A stretch of 64,000 nt of DNA from assembly GCA_002502855.1 (NCBI GenBank), contig DAQK01000003.1:7264-71263 (forward strand), read 5' to 3'. The notes below the pieces were generated by a model. That model was given only the letters and a program-made list of their open reading frames with translations. It did no database searches and had not been told where the DNA came from. A program made the translations under genes and the position numbers. Positions 10,440 to 19,407 of this stretch are shown one piece after another; position 1 is the stretch's first letter, and each line of letters begins with the position of its first letter. This stretch comes from Methanobacterium sp. UBA279 (GTDB taxonomy: Archaea > Methanobacteriota > Methanobacteria > Methanobacteriales > Methanobacteriaceae).

Positions 10440-11474
10440 CTAGATCAGATTAATGAACCCTAATTTTCTTGCATAATCAACTGCTTTTACATAATCCTGT
10501 CGGTTAAGAAATCTTGAAAGCTCAAGATGATTAAAAGCACCGTATAACGGCCGGTACTGGGCCATGATATTTAAAACTACTTTTTTACCCAGATTCTCAT
10601 ATATCCAATCCAGGATAGGGAGAGTGCAGCATTCCACGTGGCCGGGGAGCACCAGATGGCGAATGATCATATCCCCTGACTGGAAGGCAAGTTTGTGATT
10701 GCGGGTTACCACTTCCCAGTAATCAGAGATGCCGGATAGTTTCATTGCACAGTCATCATTGCCGTATTTAAAATCAGATAGATACAGATCCACCACTCCA
10801 TCTAAAAGGTGCATGGCTTCCGGGGACATGTAGAAATTGCTGTTCCAGATTATTGGAATATTTTCCTTAATCAGACTGATGGTCTTGAGGATGTAGAGTA
10901 GGTGGGGGTTAGGATCACCTCCCACAAAATTAACGTTACGAGACCCATCCAATCTCCTATTATCTATGAGTTCTGCCAGTTTTTCCTCTAAATAAATCAT
11001 TCCTTCATCAGGATGTTGACTGATATCCATATTTTGACAAAAAACACATTTAAAGGTGCAACCAGTGAAGAAAACTGTGTGACTGGGGATTAACGGTGCT
11101 TCCTCACCCATATGCAAAAATTCAGAGGCGATTTTAGATTTCATCACGCCACAAATACCCGGTTCCTCATTACGGTTTACTTCACACCTCCTCTGGCAGA
11201 AGATACACTTTTCAAACAACTTTTCTGCTATAGCTATCTTCAAGTCCAGATAAGAAAATGGTGGTTTTTCCAGGGTTGAGGAGACATCAGTAGACTTAAA
11301 ACTTTTCCTAACCCCTTCATGTTCTTCCCACTGGTCAGGCAAAGATTTTCTAGCTTTAACAGGGATAAAAGAGGATTTGTGAAAGTAAGAAAGTTCTCTT
11401 CCCTCCAGGATATTAAAGTAATGACTAAGAACAGTTTTAATTGAATTTTCTGGGTAGTTTCCGCCATTATTCAT
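10440..11474 (-). CDS. Radical SAM protein of the PflA/PflX-like type
   Basis: The 344-residue protein has the radical SAM cluster motif CTFKCVFCQN and an extra upstream cysteine set (CIFCQRRCEVN, GICG). A glycine-rich segment FVGGDPNPHL follows. It resembles the COG1313 group of pyruvate-formate-lyase-activase homologues, whose substrates are mostly unknown. The ATG at 11474 lies five bases after the stop of the PmbA/TldE gene, so the two are probably one operon. Starting further upstream would overlap that gene. Confidence 0.8.
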   Translation of the reverse strand: MNNGGNYPENSIKTVLSHYFNILEGRELSYFHKSSFIPVKARKSLPDQWEEHEGVRKSFKSTDVSSTLEKPPFSYLDLKIAIAEKLFEKCIFCQRRCEVNRNEEPGICGVMKSKIASEFLHMGEEAPLIPSHTVFFTGCTFKCVFCQNMDISQHPDEGMIYLEEKLAELIDNRRLDGSRNVNFVGGDPNPHLLYILKTISLIKENIPIIWNSNFYMSPEAMHLLDGVVDLYLSDFKYGNDDCAMKLSGISDYWEVVTRNHKLAFQSGDMIIRHLVLPGHVECCTLPILDWIYENLGKKVVLNIMAQYRPLYGAFNHLELSRFLNRQDYVKAVDYARKLGFINLI

Positions 11475-11479
11475 TTTGA

Positions 11480-12784
11480 TTAACCAACAACCCTTAATTT
11501 GGACACGATAATTGGGGGTAAGACAAAGGGCCCTATTTGTTTGGTTTTGCTGGATGCTGCCCATGCTTGGCTGAAAGCTTCGAAGATGTTTCCGGATAAC
11601 ATGACCTTGCTAACTGGATATGCAATCTCCCCATTTTCTATTTTAAAGGCGTTCATGGCTTCTACTGAGAAATCACCAGATATAGGGTTGGCCGTGTGTG
11701 CTCCCAGCAGATCTTTAACCACCAGTCCATTTTCAATCTCTGACATCTCTTTCTGCTGGTTGAAGTCCATTATAAAATTGCTGAATCCCACGGAAGGAGT
11801 ATCTGCAAATGAGGATCTGATCCCGTTTCCGGTGCTCTGGACTTCTGACTTGCGGGCGGTGTATAAATCATAGACAAAGTTCTTTAAAACACCCTCCTCT
11901 ATTAAAACTGTTTTCTGGCTGGGGGAACCTTCACCATCACTTGTAAAACTGTTAAGCCCCTTTTTTAGTGTTCCATCATCGTATATGTTGAGGGCGGGTG
12001 ATAGAACCTCTCTACCAACCTTATCTGCGAAAATTGACCGGCCCCTTTGCACGTTATCGGCGTTGAAGGCATTGGCCAGGGTGAATATTAGGGAAGCTGC
12101 AGCGTCACATTGAAGTAACACATTTAAATCAGCGGTCTCTATGGATTTACCTCCCCTCGAATCCCGAGCTAACTGACTGGCCTCCATGGAAAGCTTTTCC
12201 GGGTCCAGGTCCTGAAATCTTGATGTGTCTGATTCATGGGCTGTGGAAACCCCTTCCCCATCTGAAATGTTCACCGATATATACCCTGAAAAGTAGGTTG
12301 AATCATCCTGGGAATTAACCCCTTCTGAGTTGGCAATTTCGGTGTGGTAGTAACCGGCCTGTACCCCTCCCGAGGTTGGCTGGCATTCCTTCTCCACAGC
12401 GGTCTGGATCATTATTTTGGCGAAATCAACTGCCTCTTCCATATCCAGATCCCTGATTTTTTCATCGAAAATTCCGTATACTTTAGGATATTTCGATTGA
12501 GGGGCGAAATAGAAATTAGGATCAGCTTCGTTGCATTTAGCGTTAAATACCGCATTTTCAACGGTTTTTTCCAGTTTAGATAAATCTGTGGTATGGGCAA
12601 AGCCCATTCTGCCCTCTTTAATCACCCTTATCCCCAGTCCATATGATGAGGTTTCCTTGGCGAAGTCCACCTTCTGGTTTTGAATATTGACCTCGATCTT
12701 ATCTTCCTTTTCCAGGTAGACTTCTGCTTCATCAGCATATTTAAGGGCCAGTTTCAGGGTTTCTGCTGCAATATCTTCTTTCAT
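11480..12784 (-). CDS. PmbA/TldE family protein (TldD/TldE protease partner)
   Basis: The 434-residue protein shows PmbA/TldE features: VDFAKETSSYGLGIRVIKEG near the N-terminus and a C-terminal region with GDFSVEAMNAF and KVMLSGNIFEAF. The HExxxH zinc motif of TldD is absent, as expected for TldE, which forms a heterodimeric protease with TldD and processes modified peptides or other substrates. No tldD is visible nearby. It heads an operon with the radical SAM gene. Confidence 0.85.
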   Translation of the reverse strand: MKEDIAAETLKLALKYADEAEVYLEKEDKIEVNIQNQKVDFAKETSSYGLGIRVIKEGRMGFAHTTDLSKLEKTVENAVFNAKCNEADPNFYFAPQSKYPKVYGIFDEKIRDLDMEEAVDFAKIMIQTAVEKECQPTSGGVQAGYYHTEIANSEGVNSQDDSTYFSGYISVNISDGEGVSTAHESDTSRFQDLDPEKLSMEASQLARDSRGGKSIETADLNVLLQCDAAASLIFTLANAFNADNVQRGRSIFADKVGREVLSPALNIYDDGTLKKGLNSFTSDGEGSPSQKTVLIEEGVLKNFVYDLYTARKSEVQSTGNGIRSSFADTPSVGFSNFIMDFNQQKEMSEIENGLVVKDLLGAHTANPISGDFSVEAMNAFKIENGEIAYPVSKVMLSGNIFEAFSQAWAASSKTKQIGPFVLPPIIVSKLRVVG

Positions 12785-12815
12785 TTTCGAACCTCATATC
12801 CTCAACATAAACTTA

Positions 12816-13493
12816 CTAGATTATGAACTTGTAAATGGCCTCTGCTACACCGTCACCGTGGGGTTCGGAGGTTACATAGTCGGCTATAGCTTTAAGCTCC
12901 TTATCAGCGTTGTTAACCGCCACCCTCAATCCGGCAACCCTTAGAAATTCTATGTCATTTTCACTGTCTCCGATGGCCATTATCTCTTCTGTTTTCACAC
13001 CATTATAGGCTGCCAGTATCTCTAAGGAGGATCCTTTATCTACTGATGGGTCGGTCAGGTGTATGGCAAAATTGGTATCATAAATCTCCACATTAAAATC
13101 CTTTAATGTTTCTTTAACTATTTCTTCTTTAATATTTCTCTCTATGGCTACTTCAGAAATCCTTTCATCAGAAAATTCAACCTTCTGTACGGGGTATTTA
13201 GTTTTTAAATACTCATAAGCCCTTTGGCACTCTTCAATGTTTCCCAGTAGCTTTCTCTCCCCTTTATATTCTATAACGCCGCCATTTTCTGATACCACTC
13301 CTCCGGTGGTGCCCAGCATGATGGCTAACATCTTAGCAGCGCATAGGATATTACCGGTGACAATTATAACTGGAATTCCATTATCTTCAGCCTCACTTAT
13401 GGCTTCGATAGCACTTATACAGATTTTCCTGGAACTATCAGTCATAGTTCCATCCACATCAAGAGCTATAGCCTTTAATTCGTGTTCTTCCAT
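12816..13493 (-). CDS. Phosphoglycolate phosphatase, archaeal HAD type
   Basis: The 225-residue protein is a HAD hydrolase: motif I is DVDGTMTD (nucleophile Asp), motif II lies around VIIVTGN, and motif IV is GDSENDIEF. Length and the VSENGGVI segment fit the archaeal phosphoglycolate phosphatase group (Cof-like cap). It removes phosphate from 2-phosphoglycolate or similar small esters. A GAGGTATC site precedes the ATG. It is 31 bases downstream of the PmbA gene on the same strand sense. Confidence 0.85.
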   Translation of the reverse strand: MEEHELKAIALDVDGTMTDSSRKICISAIEAISEAEDNGIPVIIVTGNILCAAKMLAIMLGTTGGVVSENGGVIEYKGERKLLGNIEECQRAYEYLKTKYPVQKVEFSDERISEVAIERNIKEEIVKETLKDFNVEIYDTNFAIHLTDPSVDKGSSLEILAAYNGVKTEEIMAIGDSENDIEFLRVAGLRVAVNNADKELKAIADYVTSEPHGDGVAEAIYKFII

Positions 13494-13546
13494 GGAATTT
13501 GATACCTCGTTTGGGATATAAAATCATTAGGGAGATATAAAATTAA

Positions 13547-14596
13547 TCACTTCAAGGAACCGTAACGATAGGCTATGTTACAGGTTCCTTCTTTACTAAC
13601 CATACAGGCTCCAACTGGATTGACCGGGTTACATTCCTTCCTGAATAGTTTACAGTCTTCAGGTCGGGCCACACCACGCAGTATAGGCCCGCATATACAT
13701 CCGGTAACCACTTCCTTGCTTTCTAGCTCAGGTATGTCGAATTTTTCCCGGGCATTGAACTGGGAATAGGTATCCCTTATCTCGTAGACTGAATCAGGGA
13801 TGCTGGGGAATCCCCTCCACTCCCTGCTTTTGATGTAGAATACTTCGTCCATGAGTTCCTGTGCCTTAACGTTACCCTCTGCTCTAACTGCGCGTTTATA
13901 TTCATTCTGTACATGGGGGTTTTCTTCTTTAACCTGTTTCAGTATAAGGTAAATGGCTATGAGAACATCGAATGGATTAAATCCGGCTACTACCTGTGGT
14001 ATTCCATATTTCTCGGAGAATACTTCGTATGGTTGGGTTCCAATTATGGTGGATACATGTCCCGGCTCTATAAGAGCGTTCAGGTTTACTTCACCCGATT
14101 CTATCAGAAATTTCAGGGCAGGTGGTATGAGCCTGTGACAGGAAAGCAGGGAGAAGTTTTCCGGTGGTCCGGAGACTACTTCCGAGGCAGTAGTAGGTGC
14201 GGTGGTCTCAAACCCGGCAGCCATAAAAACCACTTCGTTGTCCAGTTTCTTTGCTATTTCAACGGCGTTACCAACCCCGTAGACTATCCTTACATCCGCT
14301 CCCTCTGCCCGGGCGTCCGCCAGGCAGCCGTTTGTTCCTGGCACCCGTAGCATGTCTCCGAAGGTGGTTATGGTAACTCCCTGTCTTGCCAAGTACATGA
14401 TTTCATCCACTTCCCGGGAGGGTACGCAGCAGACTGGGCAGCCTGGTCCGGCCACCACTTCCACCTCTGGGGGTATGAGGGTTCTTATGCCGTGCTGCAT
14501 TATGGTATGCTCGTGTGATCCGCAGACATGCATTATCTTAACTGGTTGGGCTATCTTCTCTATGCGTTCGACTATTTCTCTGGTCAGATTTTTCAT
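13547..14596 (-). CDS. hypD: [NiFe]-hydrogenase maturation protein HypD
   Basis: HypD is the iron-sulfur scaffold that, with HypC, carries the Fe(CN)2CO group to [NiFe]-hydrogenases. The 349-residue protein shows MHVCGSHEHTI, GPGCPVCCVP, GFETTAPT and VTGCICGPILRG, with the conserved cysteines present. The ATG at 14596 has GGTG six bases upstream; an in-frame GTG at 14605 is part of that site. It is the last host gene before the virus and is intact, so integration did not break it. Confidence 0.97.
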   Translation of the reverse strand: MKNLTREIVERIEKIAQPVKIMHVCGSHEHTIMQHGIRTLIPPEVEVVAGPGCPVCCVPSREVDEIMYLARQGVTITTFGDMLRVPGTNGCLADARAEGADVRIVYGVGNAVEIAKKLDNEVVFMAAGFETTAPTTASEVVSGPPENFSLLSCHRLIPPALKFLIESGEVNLNALIEPGHVSTIIGTQPYEVFSEKYGIPQVVAGFNPFDVLIAIYLILKQVKEENPHVQNEYKRAVRAEGNVKAQELMDEVFYIKSREWRGFPSIPDSVYEIRDTYSQFNAREKFDIPELESKEVVTGCICGPILRGVARPEDCKLFRKECNPVNPVGACMVSKEGTCNIAYRYGSLK

Positions 14597-14884
14597 TTGT
14601 AACACCGCTGTGATGATAAATAGATAATTTTAGTTTAAAGATACTAAATAATTTAGTTTAAATTTATTTAAAGCTAATCTGTCTTATTTATGTAGTTATT
14701 CGTTAAAAAATTTAAATATTTATAAATTTTTATCCACTCTTTAGATATTTTTAATCTATAAAATTTTTAAGAACTTAAAAGGATGTTTTAACAAATAGAT
14801 ATTTAACCAATGAGTTCAAATTTACATAACAAAACAATCGCTAGCAGTCTAATTTATATAAGAATCAGAATATTACATAAATTT
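14597..14884. promoter_or_regulatory. Divergent AT-rich promoter region, left virus-host junction
   Basis: About 290 bases, very AT-rich, between divergent hypD and integrase. A TATA-like TTTATATAAG at about 14852-14861 lies near 25 bases upstream of the integrase ATG at 14885, which suggests leaderless transcription. The left attachment site should be in or near here, but no tRNA gene and no convincing repeat shared with the right junction were seen. Confidence 0.5.
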
Positions 14885-16180
14885 ATGACAACAGAATTCA
14901 CTGCCCAGGACATCTGCTCAGATCCTAAAGTGAAAAAATTCTTCGAGGAAAAAAAGCCAGGACTCAAATCCGGGACAAAGAAAGGATATATAATAGCACT
15001 ACGCAGTTTCTGCAACTTCACAGAGAAAACACCGTCAGATATATATTACCTACACAAAAAAGACTTAGACGAACGAGCACCAGAATACGACCAATGGCTC
15101 CCAGACACTTTTGATGAGTATGTAGCAGAGCTCAGTAAAAACCACGCACACGATACAATAGCACTCTACATCAGCAAAATAAAAAGCTTCCTCAAATCCT
15201 ACAGACTCAAACCACTACCAGAAGTCGAAATAAACAAAAAAAGAGTATATGAAGATGCCAAACACGCCCTGAAAGTTGAAGACATACGTAAAGCAATACA
15301 AAACAGCCCACCAACCTATAAAACTCTCATGATAACCCAAGCCCAGACTGGCCTAGCTGTGGGTGATGCCGTTCTCCTTAATGTGGAAGATTTCATCCTA
15401 GCCGTGAAATACAGTGACTTATCACCACAATACTGGCCCAAACCAACCGAAAAAACATTCACACACAGAGATTTAGAAGAAGCTATCGAGAAAACAAAAA
15501 TAAATGATAACCTTATAGGATGCTTCGACCTGCACAGGAAGAAAACAAAGAATGAATTTTACACATTTGCAGGACCAGAATGCCTACGATCCATCGCCTC
15601 ACTACTAGAATCACGAAACCACCACCTCAACCCTGATTCCCCAATTTTCCTCAAAGACCCTGCTAAAATCAGTAAAAAACATAAAAAAGAAGTTTTCGAG
15701 GATATGCGATTACTAGCCCGGGCAGCGAATAATTACTTTAAACGCCTACATGATCAGAAAAAACTCTTCCCAAAAATAATCGTCGATGGAAAGCCCAGGA
15801 ATTATTTTAGGACGCATAAACTACGCAAATGGTTTGCAGAAAAAGCCAAATATCACGCCAAACTCGATACAGATGATGTGAAGTATCTTATGGGTCAAAA
15901 AACGGGGGACGTATTTGAAAGATACGCTAATCCTAACAATTACCTAAACCTTAAAAACAAATACCGAAAAGCATTACCACACCTAGCCATAACCACGCCT
16001 GTGAAGGTTCAGGATAACTATGAAATAATAGAGAAACTAACTAAGGAAAACCAGGAACAACGTGAAGATATTGATTTCATTAAGAATGCCATCGCTAAAA
16101 ACCCATACTTTGGAGTGTTGAATGAACCAGAGGTTCAGGACTACCTAGACGATTACCTGGAGAAAAAGAAAGCAAAATAA
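14885..16180 (+). CDS. int: Tyrosine recombinase (integrase)
   Basis: The 431-residue protein has an N-terminal SAM-like DNA-binding part and a C-terminal catalytic domain. HKLRKWF supplies the His-x-x-Arg box, MGQKTGDVFERYANP the nucleophilic Tyr, and RKKTKNEF a possible beta-hairpin Lys. The usual box I TGLR motif reads TGLAVGDAVLL here, so the first Arg is not where expected. It catalyses integration and excision. The ATG at 14885 fits a leaderless transcript; an upstream in-frame ATG at 14810 would include the TATA box. Confidence 0.88.
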   Translation: MTTEFTAQDICSDPKVKKFFEEKKPGLKSGTKKGYIIALRSFCNFTEKTPSDIYYLHKKDLDERAPEYDQWLPDTFDEYVAELSKNHAHDTIALYISKIKSFLKSYRLKPLPEVEINKKRVYEDAKHALKVEDIRKAIQNSPPTYKTLMITQAQTGLAVGDAVLLNVEDFILAVKYSDLSPQYWPKPTEKTFTHRDLEEAIEKTKINDNLIGCFDLHRKKTKNEFYTFAGPECLRSIASLLESRNHHLNPDSPIFLKDPAKISKKHKKEVFEDMRLLARAANNYFKRLHDQKKLFPKIIVDGKPRNYFRTHKLRKWFAEKAKYHAKLDTDDVKYLMGQKTGDVFERYANPNNYLNLKNKYRKALPHLAITTPVKVQDNYEIIEKLTKENQEQREDIDFIKNAIAKNPYFGVLNEPEVQDYLDDYLEKKKAK

Positions 16181-16227
16181 TTCCCATGATGGCTTTAGCA
16201 ATTAAAAGGGGAAAACAAATCGAAATT

Positions 16228-16467
16228 TTATAATAATTCTAAGAACGATTCTTTAGTATGTCCTGCTTGTTTTATAATGGTCAATAATAATCTTCTAGCT
16301 ATATATTTTTCATTAATGGGCACTAATGTAACAAAGACATAGTTGTCCACTGTTTTTTTAAATTTTCTATGACTTCCTCTTGTTGCGCGTTGTTCTACAA
16401 ATCCGTCTTTTATCAAGGCTTTAATTACCTTACGCGCTGGCAGGACTGGAAGTTTTGGGGAAGCCAT
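16228..16467 (-). CDS. hicA: HicA-like mRNA interferase toxin
   Basis: The 79-residue protein has the HicA double-stranded-RNA-binding-like fold pattern: KVIKALIKDGFVEQRATRGSHRKF, where the His of GSH is the catalytic residue in HicA. HicA cleaves mRNA. The gene overlaps the 3' end of the hicB-like gene by 38 bases, so hicB is upstream in this pair. It probably stabilises the provirus or acts in defence; that role is inferred. Confidence 0.85.
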   Translation of the reverse strand: MASPKLPVLPARKVIKALIKDGFVEQRATRGSHRKFKKTVDNYVFVTLVPINEKYIARRLLLTIIKQAGHTKESFLELL

Positions 16468-16747
16468 GTATCTCGAGTTCCATTGAATTCTCTGGAATGT
16501 CCTTGTGGTTTAGGAATCTTTTCTCTTCATCTGATAAGATTATTGATACTGTGTAACTAAGTATTTTCTCCAAATTTTGTCTTTGGATATCTTCATCTTC
16601 CAGATATTCTTCTAAAGCTTCCTTAGCATTTTCTAAAGCTTCGGTTTCGCTTTTACCTTGACTCCCAACATTAAAAACAGGGCAAATGGCTATAGTTAGC
16701 TCATCTTCTCGAGTAATCTCGATTGGTAATTTGAGTTTAAATATCAC
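16430..16747 (-). CDS. hicB: HicB-like antitoxin
   Basis: The 105-residue protein begins with the partly degraded RNase H-like HicB fold: an N-terminal beta hairpin, AICPVFNVGSQGKSETEALENA, then EALEEYLE. HicB binds and blocks HicA and usually represses the operon. Start is GTG at 16747 with GGGAGGTT six bases upstream. The C-terminal 12 codons overlap hicA. Confidence 0.85.
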   Translation of the reverse strand: MIFKLKLPIEITREDELTIAICPVFNVGSQGKSETEALENAKEALEEYLEDEDIQRQNLEKILSYTVSIILSDEEKRFLNHKDIPENSMELEIHGFPKTSSPASA

Positions 16748-16795
16748 ATCTGCAACCTCCCAGGATAATTATTATAATATATTATATGATATTAT

Positions 16796-16809
16796 ATGTA
16801 TATATACAT
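16796..16809. promoter_or_regulatory. Palindrome upstream of hicBA, possible operator
   Basis: ATGTATATATACAT is a perfect 14-base palindrome about 50 bases upstream of the hicB start, in a TATA-rich stretch. HicB antitoxins often bind palindromes in their own promoter. The site could also be simple low-complexity AT sequence. Confidence 0.4.
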
Positions 16810-17270
16810 GTATATTTACAATGATTAATTATGTACTTTGCCCTGGTGGGGGCAAAGAATTTAATTCAAAGTTTTGGGATATTTAATTTTTATTTTTTCA
16901 TTAAAATAAATTCCCGTAATATTTTCGAAGACTTTGACCTAAGTATTCTGAGCTTTCTCCGTGCTCCTTTAACTTTCTTATATAAATGAAAGTAATACTT
17001 TTACCAATTTTTCAATAAAGATCTCCAGCTGTATCGGGGCATTCTCCATCCTCCGTTGATGTTCCTTTATAAATGGCTGGTAATACTTTTCTAGTGACTA
17101 GGGCCGAGAATCTGCAAAATCTTAAACAACTGAATATTGGACCATACTTTTTCATGAAAGAAGGATCCACAACAATGCAATCCATTGTAGGCCAGTTAAG
17201 AAAGCTTTAAATATGGGATCAACTATACGTATTTCTGCAGATTGAACACAATTTCAAAATCTGTAAACAA
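16810..17270. other. Gene-poor region with two promoter-like direct repeats
   Basis: No convincing gene is seen. Two related segments, 16981-17001 and 17068-17090, share TATAAATG, three or four variable bases, then GTAATACTTTT. They look like two copies of a TATA promoter or a protein-binding site. An open stretch ending at about 17209 codes a short peptide without a clear start and may be a gene remnant. Confidence 0.4.
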
Positions 17271-17271
17271 G

Positions 17272-17347
17272 TCCTGTTATTAAACAGGAATATATTTGTA
17301 ATACAAAAATAGAGGTTAGTAAAAACTAAAAAGGAAAATATAAATAG
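17272..17347 (+). promoter_or_regulatory. Early promoter with three stacked palindromes
   Basis: Three inverted repeats follow each other: TCCTGTT at 17272-17278 with AACAGGA at 17283-17289; TTTGTA at 17295-17300 with TACAAA at 17302-17307; TTAGT at 17316-17320 with ACTAA at 17325-17329. A TATA box, AAATATAAATAG, stands at 17336-17347, just before the long rightward early gene run. The arrangement suggests operators controlling early transcription. Confidence 0.55.
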
Positions 17348-17372
17348 ATCATAGAATGAACTAACTAATAAC

Positions 17373-17480
17373 AAACACATGCCCGTGTTTACAAACAATC
17401 CCTTTAACGTCCGCAGTGGATTTATCAATTAAAGGGATCATGGAGGGGTGTATCGGCTAGCAACTTGTTATCACCTCTCC
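17373..17480 (+). ncRNA. Structured leader with three consecutive hairpins
   Basis: Downstream of the early TATA box the RNA could form three stems: AAACAC (17373-17378) with GTGTTT (17385-17390); ATCCCTTTAA (17398-17407) with TTAAAGGGAT (17429-17438); GGAGGGGTG (17442-17450) with CACCTCTCC (17472-17480, one G-U pair). It ends about 30 bases before the first early gene. It could be a leader that controls or protects the early mRNA, or a separate small RNA. Confidence 0.45.
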
Positions 17481-17509
17481 ACTACAACAACCTGGTGGGG
17501 CTGCTGATA

Positions 17510-17716
17510 ATGAATTTTATTGGAAAGGGAACTAATAAATCTTTTGGAGAAAATGATCTAAGTAATATTGGAACTACGTTTGAAGAACTCGAAAACAAAT
17601 TCTGGACTAATATTAATGAGCTTAAACAGCTAAAGAAAAGCTCGAAGAAATTCAAAGAGATATTCAAAGAAAACGAAGAAATATTAGACCAAATCCACGA
17701 AATAAACCAGGGGTAG
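17510..17716 (+). CDS. Small coiled-coil early protein, unknown function
   Basis: From the ATG at 17510 the product is 68 residues, beginning MNFIGKGTNKSFGEN. A charged helical second half (ELKQLKKSSKKFKEIFKENEE) suggests a coiled coil. The upstream frame is open from 17465, but this ATG lies after a GGTGGGG stretch. No family recognised. It is the first gene of the early run. Confidence 0.55.
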   Translation: MNFIGKGTNKSFGENDLSNIGTTFEELENKFWTNINELKQLKKSSKKFKEIFKENEEILDQIHEINQG

Positions 17717-17775
17717 CTGAAAATGCTAATCCTTGGAACTACTAATTTTAAAAATAATAATTTAATTAGTTTTAT

Positions 17776-17943
17776 TTATTGTTTAGTAACGGGTTCAATA
17801 GTCACTAGAACCCCGTTTCCTTCTGTATCTGCTACCCAGCGTATTTTAGAACCTTTTTCTATATTTAAAAGATTTGCTATTGCTGCAGGTACAACTGTAG
17901 TAATAGATCCGCCCACCAATCCTGCTTTTGTTTCGTATGTCAT
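17776..17943 (-). CDS. AbrB/SpoVT-like small DNA-binding protein
   Basis: The reverse strand encodes 55 residues: MTYETKAGLVGGSITTVVP, then PAAIANLLNIEKGSKIRWVA and a final beta strand. This is the swapped-hairpin AbrB pattern. Such proteins are antitoxins or transition regulators. GGAG precedes the ATG at 17943 by seven bases. It is antisense to the surrounding early genes, so it may be made in the lysogenic state. Confidence 0.75.
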   Translation of the reverse strand: MTYETKAGLVGGSITTVVPAAIANLLNIEKGSKIRWVADTEGNGVLVTIEPVTKQ

Positions 17944-18187
17944 CTTCATACTCCAATTTATTTTTTATCTTAGTATTTATATCTGTATAAGTCTATATAT
18001 AAATCTTTTTAGTTTTATACAAATAAATCTATATAGTTTATATATGAGGACCATCTTAGTACTATATAGAAATCTTTATAGATTTAGTCATATGGATTTC
18101 TACGAGGGTATTTGTTTTTGAACTTTGCCCTCAAATTCCTCCTATGTTGAAATCATGGGAGGGGGAGAGGAATTTGAGGTAAATAGA

Positions 18188-18682
18188 ATGGTTAAGAAAA
18201 TCCCATTACAAAGTAAAAAATATCCTGGGCATTACGCCTTGGTTGATGATGAAGACGCTGAATATCTATTGTACTCCTGGCAACTTCATAAAACCCATGT
18301 TAAATGCAGAGATTTATTTTACGCTGATAGTAAGCATTTTGGGTTGATGCACCGCGTTATTGCTTTTGTAGGAATGGGAATTGAAATCGATGATAAAGAC
18401 ATGATTGACCATATTAACGGGAACGGGTTAGATAATCGTCGATGCAATCTAAGAGTAGTTACCCCACGCCAAAATACACAAAATAAGAGAAGTATTCGGA
18501 CTTCAAAATATCCTGGTGTATTCTGGCACAATCAAAATAAAAAATGGTGCTCTTATATTGGTATAAATGGTGTCCAAAGATATTTAGGTATATTTTCAAC
18601 TGAAATAGAAGCTTTCCAGGCGTATAAAAAATTTGAATTGACTGGTGAAACAGTCATTTGTGAATTAGGGGTGGAAGAATGA
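18188..18682 (+). CDS. HNH endonuclease with AP2-like DNA-binding domain
   Basis: From the ATG at 18188 (GAGGT seven bases upstream) the protein has 164 residues. An HNH_3-type nuclease core is seen around LMHRVIAFVGMG, DHINGNGLDNRRCNLR and TPRQNTQNK. An AP2-type domain follows: KYPGVFWHNQNKKWCSYI and FSTEIEAFQAYKK. This architecture is common in free-standing viral homing endonucleases. It may spread itself or nick DNA. Its stop overlaps the next ATG by four bases. Confidence 0.85.
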   Translation: MVKKIPLQSKKYPGHYALVDDEDAEYLLYSWQLHKTHVKCRDLFYADSKHFGLMHRVIAFVGMGIEIDDKDMIDHINGNGLDNRRCNLRVVTPRQNTQNKRSIRTSKYPGVFWHNQNKKWCSYIGINGVQRYLGIFSTEIEAFQAYKKFELTGETVICELGVEE

Positions 18683-19145
18683 AGCTTGATAAAATCAATT
18701 TCCACTCCAAAAAACTGGAGAGAACAAACCTCCACATTTACCAATACCAAAAAGATTATTTCCAAATTAAAGGGGTTAAACTAGCTAAAATTGTTCGTAA
18801 ACTTTTAGATGAGGAGATATTCCGTGATATGGGTGGTAAAAATCCATTAGATAATTTAGAGGAATCAAAAAGGGATTATGAGGCTGCACAGTTTATTTTT
18901 GATGAAGAAAAACGACAGCTCGATGAAATGCAGAGGAAATTTGAATCTATCCAGGACACCCTCACCAGGTTTATAATTGGTTACTGCCGGGATCCTCAGC
19001 AGTTTCCAGGAAAACCTAGGGATAGGATCACGAAGGAGTGGGAAATTCCTTGGGAAAATTTCAAACAGTGTGCTAAAAACTATTGTGAGACTGGGGAAAT
19101 TGACTGGACTATAATTGAAAAGAACTTTGGTGGGGTTGAAGTAGT

Positions 19146-19149
<4 letters not shown>
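18679..19149 (+). CDS. Early protein of unknown function with coiled coil
   Basis: The 156-residue protein is translationally coupled to the HNH gene through an ATGA overlap. The first third (NLHIYQYQKDYFQIKGVKLAK, then RKLLDEEI) resembles a short DNA-binding-like beta-helix-helix, but this is weak. A charged coiled coil follows (DEEKRQLDEMQRKFESI), then an aromatic C-terminal part. No family recognised. Confidence 0.65.
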
Positions 19150-19352
<203 letters not shown>

Positions 19353-19407
19353 GATGGGGGACGGCCTAAGTCAACCCATTAAACAAAGTAAGGAGAGGTA
19401 AACGAAA

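Noticed and set aside
14597..14884. Possible left attachment site shared with 60848-61076
   Set aside because: Only a 10-base AT-rich word (AACAAAACAA) and a seven-base CAGTCTA are shared. Both are expected by chance in such sequence, and no tRNA gene is present at either end.
17094..17209. Short frame ending before 17210 as a gene
   Set aside because: About 38 codons from a GTG without ribosome binding site and no recognised similarity; described only as a possible remnant.
17723..18121. Forward-strand 132-residue hydrophobic frame
   Set aside because: It lies opposite the AbrB-like gene and a TATA-rich promoter; no ribosome site and low-complexity sequence.
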